Assembly: GCA_003344405.1 (NCBI GenBank)
Contig: NOWV01000101.1
Coordinates: forward strand, 62,001 to 126,000
Direction of reading: 5' to 3'
Length of the DNA: 64,000 nt
Origin: Trichoplax sp. H2
Taxonomy: Eukaryota > Placozoa > Uniplacotomia > Trichoplacea
This document shows positions 51,501-64,000 of this stretch, piece by piece (within the stretch, counting starts at the first letter, position 1; the number at the start of each line of letters is the position of its first letter). The notes below the pieces were generated by a model that was given only the letters and a program-made list of their open reading frames with translations, searched no databases and had not been told where the DNA came from. The position numbers and the translations under genes are program-made.

Positions 51501-54500
51501 TAAACTTGGACCTAATTAGAAAGTTTATCCCTTATTGCAATGCCAAATTTAATGTTAATCACTATCCACTAAACAGCTACTCCAAATCAGTCTTTACCGC
51601 AATGAAATTGGATAGGTAAGAGGTGATGAGGTAGCGAAAGTTGCATTCCAGAAAACTAGCATACGATTCTGTATCTGTCGTTTCGAATTACATAGTGTTC
51701 CTTCCTGTAGATATCAGAGAGAACTTGCTTAAAACTTCACAGATATTCTCATATGAATAAAATTATCATCATAAATTTAAATACCAAAATTGGAGCAATG
51801 ATCTTAAGCAAGTCAGAATCATATGGCAACATGTATCGACTTTGTAAGCAAGTTAAAATTATATCCAAAAGCCTCTCAATCTAAAAACAGATCAATAACT
51901 TTAGTAATTTTGCTCTATGAACATCTTCCGTAATTTAATCAAATCTTTCTGTCTTACCTTGTTGGATATAGATACCGGAAAATGCTGTCGCGTCTTTTTC
52001 CTTTCGATAGAGTACAGATTAGAATTTAGAAATTAATTACAAGCCAAATAGAATCATCTTGGATAAACTGATTAATAATAAGGATTTGTTTTGCCACATA
52101 CCGCTTGTCCGTATCTTTTAACAAAAGCCCTAGACCAAGTGAAAGTTTTTCTAATGTCGATCGAATAGCAATCGAGCCAGAGATGTGGCCAAAAACAAGC
52201 GCTAGCATATTGACCAGTACAATAAGTGAAGAATTTTCATTCTGCCGGCTCTACAAGTAATTGTAACAAACGCTTTTTGTCAAATTATTGTCATACTTTC
52301 CTGAAAATACAAAACGAATCATTTCAAACTTACTCTATTCTCACGGTATCCGGCTGAAGTTACGGTTTCCGTAAGAAGTCTTAACATCTCAATTAGCGCC
52401 GATAGCTTATGATGTTTTTGATTTCTAGGATTCGTCTTGGATCGACCATCATCAACAATGGTCGATACCGTCGATAATTCCATACAATCAACAATAACAG
52501 ATGTAGTTTCCATAGTCGCATCAAAGAAGGTATTCTCCTATATATTCAATATTTAGTGGAATTAAATCAAGACATGTCTTAAAAAATTTATACCATTAAC
52601 TCGTAAATATGTAAGTACAAACAAAATTTTTACTAACCAATAGATTTTCCTTTGTCACCACTTTTAACAGGCGCTTACATAGTGTATGTACGACTTCACT
52701 TAAATCTAATAATTTTTAAGTTACAATCTTCGTTAATATTTCAAAGTATTAACTGAAATCTTACAGTACGTGATCTCGAAACGAACGTATTACAGAAATA
52801 GTCAAAATAGTGTATTTAGGCAATTACAAATGATAAACATACCAACGGATGGTATCAGTGACGAGCAACGCATGAATGTTCGAAATAATTCCTCCCAAAC
52901 CTTCAGTATTTGTTTACTTGCATCCTAAAGAATCCGACAGAAGTCATAGGTAATTACTCTTTACCTGGCAACATTACAGTGACATATTTTGCTTTATTTT
53001 TGACACCAACAGTTAAATACGTCAGAATAACTAACCTGATTCAATTCATAATTTAATATATAAGTAAACGGAAATTCTAATACATTATATATACAATCGA
53101 AGACTGGTTCCAAGCCACCCTGATTAACTTCATTGGTCTAAAAACAGTGATTCATTAGCACTTGGTAATACATAATATTTTTACAAGTATTTTTTCTTAC
53201 AAGTCTAACTGATTCCAAAAGTCCTTTTGCCAAGACAGTCCATAGTTGATCAAGATGTAATTTATGTAATTGACTATCAAATTATAGAAGGTTTTTAGAA
53301 ATCAATTAAAAACAATTCGACATTTACATGAATTAGCGTCATTACTCACTAATTTCAGAAGCGATATTATAAAATTTATGTAAAATATACTATCAATATA
53401 GCAAAACAAAGTGATAAAAAATTACTTCGCAATTATTTCATTTTACCTTTCCTTTAACACGGATAAAATGCGATCGAAAGTATCAAGGTTCCTAGAAGAT
53501 CCCTCCGAAACTAACCCTATGATCTTACTATAAAGCGATATGAACCTACCAAGGTGTTTTGGTATCTCTGTTACTTCAAAAAATCAAACAACACCGATAT
53601 ACAACTATCAGATACAATTTTTAAAATCTAACCTTTCTGAATAATTGTTGCTATTTGTTATTTGTATCAGTTCAGACAGTATCTTCTCAACAAGGATCAC
53701 TACACATTCCTTCTAATTAAAAAGAATCAGATTTGAATATATTAGAACTGACAAGAACAACCAACCGAGCAAAATCTATAATTAATGTACTACCTTGTTG
53801 GTATCTTCTGTCTTGGATACCCGATCACTTAGACCAGTCAATATGATATTTGGCAACGTGAGAAAAGCATCTATAATAGTCTGGCATACATAAAATTGCA
53901 AGTTATAAATTACGATAACAGAATAAACCAGAACTCATTCAGAAATATTGATTTAACGTACTAAATTAGTTTCTGGAGATTGTGCAAAAACCATTAAAAG
54001 ATATTGTAATGCACCCATAACCAAATCAGTAGGGATTTGATGATTCTTAAACTTATCTATCGTAAAAGTTTCAAATGTAACACTTAAAAAACCACCTAAC
54101 TTAGAAATTTAACGTGAATAAATCTATTTGTAAGATTATAAGTTTTTGTCCTTTATTTTGCAGAGATCAAAATGGATCAATTAGTTATTTTCGACTTACT
54201 TTCTTGAATTGCTTGTGATAATCTGTCAATCAAGGATATCCATAATTTCGAAAGAAGATTTTCTACGTAATAGGAAAATACTATTAGTTCAAACGAGATC
54301 TTGGTTTAACGAACAAATAAAAGTCGCAATCTCACCTTCTAGCTTGTTTTGTAACGTTCTAGATGCAGTTACAATACAGTTAAAAAATAAATTGTAATAT
54401 TCCAAAAATATTTCACCACTAGTTTCATAGATGTTGCAAGGTAGTGGATCTGAAAGTAGTCAATAAATTTATAAAATTAAAGTTAATGACTTGGGCCAAA

Positions 54501-57500
54501 GCTGCTTTTGTGAATGATTAAATTATGACTACCGCAGCAAGAAGTAATATAGTTCTGCTGGACAAACCTAATCGGAAGCGTAAGGGGCTCTTTCTCTTAG
54601 AATCATTTAGGTAATGATAAAGAGCTTCACATCCTAAAGAAACTACATTTTCATATCCTGGGCCAGTTTTAAAATTTAATTGGGGCGTTTGTGGACTTGT
54701 CGATGACAGGACGAAACTTTGGGTGCCAGGCATGGACTTATTCGTAGGAGTAGAAGTTAGATCAGAAGGAAGACAATCTCCATTCGCGCTTTCAAGCGAT
54801 TTAATGTAGTCTCGATTTGTCACCTGACTTCCAAAGCAATATATTAATAATGGAAGGCAAATCTAAGCATAAAGAAATCAATAGAAGACGACATTAAAAG
54901 ATTTTGATAGTGAATAATCAAGGTAAGAGTTGATACAATATTAAAAGAAAACAGTGCTAGATAATGGCACATGACCGCACTTCTTTGAATAAAGCCGGTG
55001 AATGCTTATTCATAGACTTAATCAGATGCCACCAAGTCAAGATACGACTTTCATTTAGAACAGGAGGTGTATCTTCTGAGGATTTAATCTATAGCGATGA
55101 TGTAGAAATTGCGTACTTAAGAAACTCTTGTACAGAAGATACTGACATGATCATTACATATCAAGGCTACAAATTAACAGCATTCTATCATTATTATTAT
55201 TTTAAATCTTTCTTGTTATAGACATTAATCTAGCATCTTGCATAAGATTCTGAGGTATTACACCGGCGCAGATGCTAAAATTGTATTTCACTTACCATAA
55301 TTGGTGTACTCAAGAGTTTTCTCTTTTTGGGGCTGGTTGTTAAATCTAAATTCAGAATTTACTTCAACGTTAAATTGCTTTAAATTTTAAGCGTAAAGAT
55401 TAACTTTGCAACATACCGGTATAAGATACAAAACTATCAATAAAGTGTCGCCAGTTAGCGTAAGCTTCCAGTAAAATGTCAATCGATTTATTTTTAAAAC
55501 CCTGGTCACAACAATAAAGTATCCAATGGATTAAAAAACGAAATTAAATTAAAGGAACATTAATTTCACTTAAATTCACCATTTCCATTATTTTTAACAT
55601 ATCATTCAGAAGAGATCCACTTCGATGTAAAACCTTTTAACAAAGTAATAAAAAAATATGTTAATTAACAATTTAGAAATGCTATAACACCGATTGATCA
55701 CGTCTACCTTTCCCAATAGAATAATGTAGTAGCGCCATGCTCGTAGAGCACTAATTTCTCGTCTTTCAGCCATCATTTTGCCCATCTCATCTATTAAATT
55801 CTTTAACATAGCAATCCAGGTATAGAAAATTAAGAATATAAAACAATTACTTCCAGAGACGATGAAATACCATCACTTAAACTTACGGCCTTAAGATCTG
55901 GAATAAGAACGCGGATTAACTCTTCCTGTGATGATAGCAGCAATGGTAATGCTGACTCCATGACAACAAGTGCTCTTTCTGCGACTTTCACAGCTGAATT
56001 AAGCATTACTGGATAAACCAGTATTCCCCATTTAGCAACGTTGGCACGCATTGTATTTGGTACTTGTTCAATCAATCTAAATAATTCGATAAATGAACAT
56101 GGATTTATTTACAGTGTAATTTTAATCTCGAATAATCGGTGAATCTAACAATAAAATGATAAGACGATTCGATATAATGAGCTTTAAAATTGAACCTTAA
56201 GATCACATTCATAGCTTCAAATTCGACAGTTGCAGACTGAAAGCCACCGGATAACAGTACGTGTTCTAAGGCTGGAAGGACAACACTAACCTAATATATT
56301 GATCATTTATTAATATTCTTTGTTTAATATCACACGTATAGATTGATGATGTAACAACAGCCAAAATTGGTCTCTTACTTGATTTGCAACAATATCGGAG
56401 TTTATATTTTGCTTTGCAACGCACCATAAAGCCCTAGTACACCTGTTTTTGTCATGGGTACTGACGATAGCACTGCAAAGAGCTATAAGATATTGATAGC
56501 GTCAATACAGTATCTGCTTAGTGAAGTATCAGCAATTAGAAATGCTAAATATAAGTTTAAACATACCTTTTAGCATGCCAATTGCAACGTCATCCGGTAA
56601 AGAACTGCAAAACGACATAAAACAGTAGATAATTAGTACATAGGACAGACAATTTACGCGTACTCAATATATACTGGTATAAGTATAATTGCTATCTAAT
56701 ATCAGGTGATAGTAAAGAAGTCTTAGTGAGCTGAACTTGCCCAGCAATTCGTGCATGATACAAGCAATAGCCAAGTGCTTGCAAAGACGCCAGAGCTAGT
56801 TCTCGGGGATCGCTTAAAATATCTCTCTATAAGATAAAATTTTTTCATATGGTAAAAATAAATAATGTTCACGCAAGTATAGCTAGCTGCTTAGTAGAAC
56901 TCATAACCAGTTTTGTATTTTGTACAAAATCAACTACTAATTAATTTGATAAGATTTAAGAACTCTAATTAAACAATTTCAAGAATCATAATTTACTGCT
57001 ATTCAGTTATAGCCCAAAAAACTAATGACAAACATACTTTTAAAATAAAAGCAGAAAAATATCGAGTAGAATAAAAAGTTCCTTCAAAATAATCTACGAA
57101 AAATATCCTTTAGCCGATAGCAATGAAATTTACATAGATGGAAAAATTGGTGCAAGATATGATGATGGTTGATTAGGCTCTAAGAAGGATACTATACGTG
57201 GCTAGCAGTACTGTAGTAAGTAAGTAGGGTAATTAAAGAGTTTAATTGATTCTAATTCTACCGAATAGCTATACAAAAATATACTAGATACCTACAGTAA
57301 AGTGTAAAGCAATTTTAATGTGATACAGTAGAATGCAGAGCTGATAGGTAAAATTACAAATGCGGCGTAACGCATGGCACCTTTGATTAATCAATTATTA
57401 ATAATGAGAACTTAAGAATAGAAGTAAGTTTAATCTATTTTTGCGAATGTAAGAGAAGAGCGTACATTATCGACGCTGGAAATCTGAGTTTGCAAATGTA

Positions 57501-58230
57501 ATGTAATGTACGATCATGTGTTATACAAGTGGACAGCCTGCGATGGTGGCAAGTAGTGAATACAAGAGCTGTAAATTGTAAGCATGGATGTATATTAACT
57601 TAATGCAACAAAATGGCATCATTGCAGATAACCGACAAGCTCTAAAAATGATAGCATAATACCATCATGATTACAGTGCTACGTACCTTGACAACAGAGC
57701 ACAATATTGTCGCATTTCGACATATTTCATCGACTAGAATATCTTGATCATCATGGCGCAAACGTCTAGTAGAAATATATCATGTTTAATACAAGTAGGT
57801 TGTGTAATCACTTTACTATTATACCTAAGCACCATAGCTTTTAACTTTGCAAATACGGTCCACAAAGTAAAAATATAGTATCGTTTAATGGCTAACGGCC
57901 ACGACATGTTAAAGCTATAATAGGCATAAGCATATACTGTACTGTACTGTAGATAGTCATCCATAGCAATTCGTATATGATAAACTGATCAATATTCGAA
58001 CGACGTAGTACGATGAAAGAAAGTCGATAAACCAAAGGATAGCTTTTATCGCTGACTATTTGTAATCTAATTTTACCCTATTAACCCGATAAAAGTTTAG
58101 CAACGTATTGAACTTACTCAGTTAATGTCAGGTAGGCATCGATACGATCTTCATCGGGTGCAGTCTTATCACCTAAACTAACTAATAATGATTTGAATGC
58201 TCCATGGCGAGGTGCTGTAGCAACCATCAT
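48537..58230 (-). CDS. RIF1: RIF1, telomere/replication-timing regulator
   Basis: RIF1 controls replication timing and break repair and recruits PP1 (family knowledge). Resolved exons in transcription order: 58118-58230, 56741-56826, 56567-56604, 56379-56482, 56196-56290, 55887-56076, 55708-55800, 55580-55633, 55417-55501, 55296-55345, 54981-55088, 54568-54823, 54336-54449, then about 53962-54088 and 53793-53880, 52334-52537, 52102-52250, 51958-52000, 51598-51655, 51454-51490, 51311-51349, 51080-51211, 50846-50953, 50702-50781, 50485-50561, 49848-50401, 49675-49741, 49185-49558, 48537-49082. One exon in 56827-58117, several in 52538-53792 and one in 51656-51957 are not placed. Landmarks: DAYLTLT at the start; HEAT repeats with LQALGYCLY, TRALWCVAKQ and ALPLLLSSQ; FWNATFA; LTEHQKDVLETR followed by HPAMYNGLDQSQD; GILK and RVTF PP1-docking motifs; then the C-terminal domain RGLEQLVRAMNICTVGDL and LPIRSPKIPNIKNALR. 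The central disordered region is far shorter than in vertebrates. Confidence 0.93.
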
Positions 58231-61200
58231 ATTCGAGTCTTGCACGCAATCTACTAATGTAACAAGCACTCCAATTGACCTCCACCAGAGTCTTTTTCTT
58301 AACCTATCATCATCAAGCAGATCATTATTAAAAGATCAATAACATGGAAAATCAATTCTCACGTTAACCCAGATACTACGCTATCTACAGTAAGACGCCA
58401 GACATCATTTGCGACTTACTGACTAAACTAAAGCATGATTGTAACGTAGAACAAAGTACGTCCTCGTCGACAACAATCAAATAAGTTTCTATTACCCTGT
58501 AGACAACAACTATTAACCTAGACGTAGCAAGCAATCTTCTACCAGATTGTACCATGAAATCCTATTTCCTATTCTACCTTAATAAGATTAATGATTAACT
58601 ATGTAGGATTTACACGCTGCTCGTCTAGGGCACCATCTTCCCTACTACACAAAACATTAACATCATGCTACTATTTTACGATCAATATTGACTGTCGTCT
58701 CTTTATTACATCAATATGTTCCAACAGACTTGTTAATAACTATAAAAGGCCTACAGTCTATAACAGAGAAGAAGAACAACAAATTGAACATGCCATCGGC
58801 CATCTTACCTCTTGATCTAAACACCTCGAAAAATTGCGCGAAATGCAATTCGCGCCAACATGAAATACAGTAGGCGTGGGGAGATCTACAGTATGATGTG
58901 CTGTACAGTGTACAGTGCTCAGTCCTGGAGTACTGTACACTGTACCAGGAACTTCTGAGACAAGTACTGTACACAGTACAGTACAGTGTTTGTTTCAGGA
59001 GTCTCTGACTGACGAATCATACAGTGCAGTAGGGAATGAATATACCGCACCAGACGGACAGACCTCCATAGCACCGAATCCATGTTGAATAGCTAATTAA
59101 TTATTTAATTATTTAGACAAGTACTGTACTGTACACTGTACCGTACAGTAGCTACAGTACAGTGTTTGTGTCAAGAGTCTCTGACTGACTAATCATACAG
59201 TGCAGTAGGGTACGAATATACCGCACCAGACGGACAGACCTCTATAGCACTGAATCCATGTTGAATAGCTATTTAATTAATTAATTATTTAATTATTTAT
59301 GCACTAGCAAAACCACATACGAGTCCATGGCAAAACCCTTGAAAATTTCGCGAATTGAAGGGTTAATTCAACATTGTGATATGCCGATGCAGCATACCAC
59401 CATTACCAGGTCCTTTTCTAGCGACTAATAATCCATGAAAGGGTCGTTTGGCATGCTTAATTAATTAAAATGTCCAGGCCGACTATTTACTCCTGGTCAT
59501 TTGGACTATATTATCATCCAAATCACCTGCCGCTGACTCATTTTGCTCGATTACGGCAGACGCTTTCAGTAGTAGGGTAGAAATGTAGAATAGAATGACT
59601 AAAACGACTACTTTGAACACCAGTAAGCTGCATCTGGACAAAAATAATGTCACATATGGTAATGATTCGTTCTGTCAGAAAGTAATTCCATTCGCATGAC
59701 ATCATTTTTGTCTGGACAATACAGTGCTATATTATTATTTTTACTTTTAGTAGTCGCCCTAGATGCTTATTCTATATTACGACCTTAGACTACTAAAGGC
59801 AATGGCAGCAAATGCAGAGCAAAATAGTGTCTGTATTATCTCTAGAACTTTCACGTCTCTCTCTTTTTTAGTTTACATTAGTACAGTACTGTACTGCAAA
59901 TCAGCTGAGCTACTGCCTGCTGAGTATTCAACACGGTTCGTATTACTATGTATGTATTAAGCGGAGTCGGGAATAGGGAGGGAGGCCTATTAGTATTATT
60001 TATTTACTGTTCAATATTATTAAACTCTTACATTTTTGTTATAAATGTCAGAAAACTTCTAGTACAGTAGTCTGATGATGCAGGCTTCGCTTTCGAGCAG
60101 TCAAATGAAAATATCGATATATTCGTATGTTATATAGTCATTTTGACTCTGCAGTCTGAGAAATCTTATGCACTGTATGTAGATAATATTATTATTATTT
60201 ATTTATACGTTCAGTATTATATACTAATGGGTTAAGGAAAGAGACTGTATGATGGAAATTGCAAAATTCCTAAAACCTAGCCGTACAGTAGATGTATAAA
60301 CTATATCACTCAATAATGACTGTATAAAGGCCCAGATAATGAAAAATCACACTCAGCAGAACTTCTTGATACGGTAATTGCGAAAGAAAATGACTAATCA
60401 TGAATTCAGATCGCAATGGAAGGATATAGGAATTGAATCCTCACTCGAACCAACAGGAACTGCATGGAAGAATATTTAATAGAAACTACAGTACGTGGAA
60501 AAGATAACAACAGAAAAATGTAAAAGAATAACATCAGACTCTAATACGAGCAAATGGCCAGTAACATAGCAAGTCGCGAATGAATATTCTATTAATCTCT
60601 GCCAAAAGAAGTAGATTTCTGAGTACTGTCAGCCTTAGAAGTCTCTGTATCAGCACGGAGACAAGGCTGAAGCACTGCTAAAAGATGAACAACTTTCTTA
60701 TACTTGAACTTACTAAGCCCTTTAGAAATGTATACCTTACTTAAGTGGGTGATAACCTGCATGTCCACTCGACTACAGTAAACTAAAGTTATAATTATCA
60801 TTTAGCTAAGGCTAATTGCTTCAAACTGATACATTGAAATCAATTATGGGACAGGCTCATCCAGCTAGAGCAACAGCATATAAAAGTTGTAAGCCCTCTT
60901 TATTCAAGGTAAATGAGCAACAATTAAAATTCCACAAACGGTATACAGAAATTTTGATTATCTGAAATGAAGAATAACAACGTACAATGATAGCACTGCA
61001 CGATAGACTACATGCAATAGGTATAACACGATATGATCTTGTTGCATAGTGATAACTTTTGCACTGTAACAGTACCAAAAGCTGCTGATCTCAAGAAGCA
61101 CAGCTTTATATCAGTAAAAGCTCAGAATTAGAATTTGCAGCGATAGGACACATTCGCCAGCTTTCGTCCATTAAATAACTGTACCATAAATGCAGAATTT

Positions 61201-61570
61201 GCAATCATTCACAAATCAAAAACAACTATATACGTATTATATGCATGTATACATGTAGTAGAGTACATTAAAAAATAATCACGTCAGTTTGACGTAACCA
61301 CATGCCATTTAAAAAAACTACTCTTTCCTTTCTAATTGTTATACAGGACTATTATACAAATGCGTATATAGCCATAAATTGGCTATAAAGTTTACAATGC
61401 GACCAGGAAATGGCTAATTAATCCATGAATTGACACATGAATAAGTTTATCTGCAACTGCAATTACAATAGCACTTCGTTTTATTATACTTTAAATTTTT
61501 TTCAATGATGAAGCTAAAAGCAGTCTTATTTTACTGATTTTATTGAACATCGGTATGGGTTGTACTCCAA
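58231..61570. other. Gene-poor interval upstream of RIF1
   Basis: About 3.3 kb. The first part should hold the RIF1 promoter and 5' UTR. It also contains palindromic GTAC-type DNA (58890-59165) and a tandem duplication (58959-59300). No open frame here shows splice-supported coding or family motifs. Confidence 0.5.
58959..59300. repeat. Direct tandem duplication, ~157-185 bp unit
   Basis: Copies at about 58959-59115 and 59116-59300, both starting GACAAGTACTGTAC. They share GTCTCTGACTGAC, CCGCACCAGACGGACAGACC and CATGTTGAATAGCT, and end in TTAATTAATTATTT-type DNA. They differ by small indels and substitutions, so the duplication is not recent or is under repair. Confidence 0.85.
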
Positions 61571-62799
<1,229 letters not shown>

Positions 62800-62879
62800 T
62801 TAATTTAAGCTAATTGAATTAAATATGGAGATCAACGGGAAAAATTTTCAAGGAAAATTCGTCCTACTGCTAGCACAAG

Positions 62880-63365
62880 TAATGTACAGTACGATCATTC
62901 ACTATACTATGTACTGTACCTTACAGTGTACAGTACAGTACAGTAGTCGTTGGTCAGCAAGAGTTTGAATGTGCAAAACGACTTGTCATTGCTGTTAGGG
63001 TCACCTCTTTGACGACATGGGTTTGTCTCCTGCTATTGAAGCAATCGCTTCACAGTACAGTACAGTACAGTAGTCGTTGGTCAGCAAGAGTTTGAATGTG
63101 CAAAACGACTTGTCATTGCTGTTAGGGTCACCTCTTTGACGACATGGGTTTGTCTCCTGCTATTGAAGCAATCGCTTCACTCAAAGGTATGACCATTTAT
63201 TTTGCACATTCTATTTGTCGTGCTGTAACCTAATACAGTACAGTACAGTACTGTAGTACAGTACTACTAGTTGACTGCGTAGAGATCACGCCACTGGCGT
63301 TGGCCCATCAGGGCGTTACAGGAAGAAAGTACATAGTACTGTACTGTACAGTACCTGTTAATACT
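62880..63365. repeat. Cluster of TACTGTAC/GTACAGTAC palindromes
   Basis: Dense short self-complementary repeats built from alternating ACTGT and ACAGT steps, as in TACAGTACAGTACTGT. The same family appears at 24580-24610, 25490-25560, 26560-27290, 38930-39365 and 58890-59165, always outside coding exons. Confidence 0.8.
62926..63179. repeat. Exact 127-bp tandem duplication
   Basis: Two adjacent units (about 62926-63052 and 63053-63179) appear identical over 127 bp, each opening with a CAGTACAGTACAGTAG palindrome run and ending GAAGCAATCGCTTCA. Such identity suggests a very recent duplication or an assembly error. Confidence 0.9.
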
Positions 63366-63602
63366 GTGCACTGTAGAGGACTGGAGACTTGGCTTACTAT
63401 ACTGTTCAGTCATTGCGCAGAAAAGCTTGGAGTACACGTGATAGCTAGAAGGCCAAAATTGCAAATCTTGCAAGCAATTTCACCACCTAAAGATTCGACA
63501 GTCTTGTATAGTATCGCTTGACTAGGGATCATTTTCTATTTTACGCTACTTCAAGAGGAAATAAGATTGTCAACTACCTCAAATCAGTCAGAGTCATCCT
63601 AT

Positions 63603-63622
63603 NNNNNNNNNNNNNNNNNNNN
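63603..63622. other. Assembly gap, 20 N
   Basis: Run of 20 undetermined bases. The sequence to its right repeats sequence 1,230 bp to its left. Confidence 1.
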
Positions 63623-63999
<377 letters not shown>

Positions 64000-64000
64000 A

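Overview
The window is nuclear DNA from an animal. Genes are split into many small exons with canonical GT-AG introns, mostly 50-400 bp, in a strongly AT-rich background. Spliced by eye, the exons give metazoan proteins: a KIF28P/KLP-6 kinesin, BTBD8, CDK5, TMEM198, RIF1, GTPBP10, an RBM33-like protein and isopentenyl-diphosphate isomerase. Compact introns, AT richness and lack of vertebrate-type repeats suggest an early-branching animal. A placozoan (Trichoplax-like) is my best guess, with sponge or cnidarian as alternatives; this is inference, not a database match. Long open frames alone mislead here, so I rebuilt genes by joining exons and checking phase. Six genes come out with closed reading frames from start to stop, and the kinesin closes from the window's edge to its stop.

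Layout. 383-7647 (+): kinesin-3 family gene, 5' end outside. 8571-10626 (-): 7-exon gene for an unidentified 226-residue multi-pass membrane protein. 12527-14996 (+): GTPBP10, mitochondrial Obg GTPase. 16086-20117 (-): RBM33-like protein with acidic, proline-rich and RS regions and a C-terminal RRM. 20118-28404: gene desert with two assembly gaps, duplicated blocks, tandem repeats and dense GTAC-palindrome DNA. 28405-32982 (+): BTBD8. 34955-37633 (+): CDK5. 37634-44529: second gene-poor, repeat-bearing stretch. 44530-46595 (+): TMEM198. 48537-58230 (-): RIF1. 58231-61570: third gene-poor stretch. 61571-62742 (-): IDI, whose first exon recurs after a 20-N gap at the right edge.

The genes are ordinary, functionally unrelated housekeeping and signalling genes. 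I see no operon-like system, CRISPR array, identifiable transposase or other coordinated novel machinery. The points most worth a second look are a CDK5 with Thr for the catalytic-loop Lys; the PP1-docking pair (GILK and RVTF) in RIF1; the combined architecture of the RBM33-like protein; the unidentified membrane protein; and a family of short self-complementary TACTGTAC/GTACAGTAC repeats filling the gene-free intervals. Sequence on the two sides of the gaps is duplicated, which looks more like unmerged haplotypes than biology.
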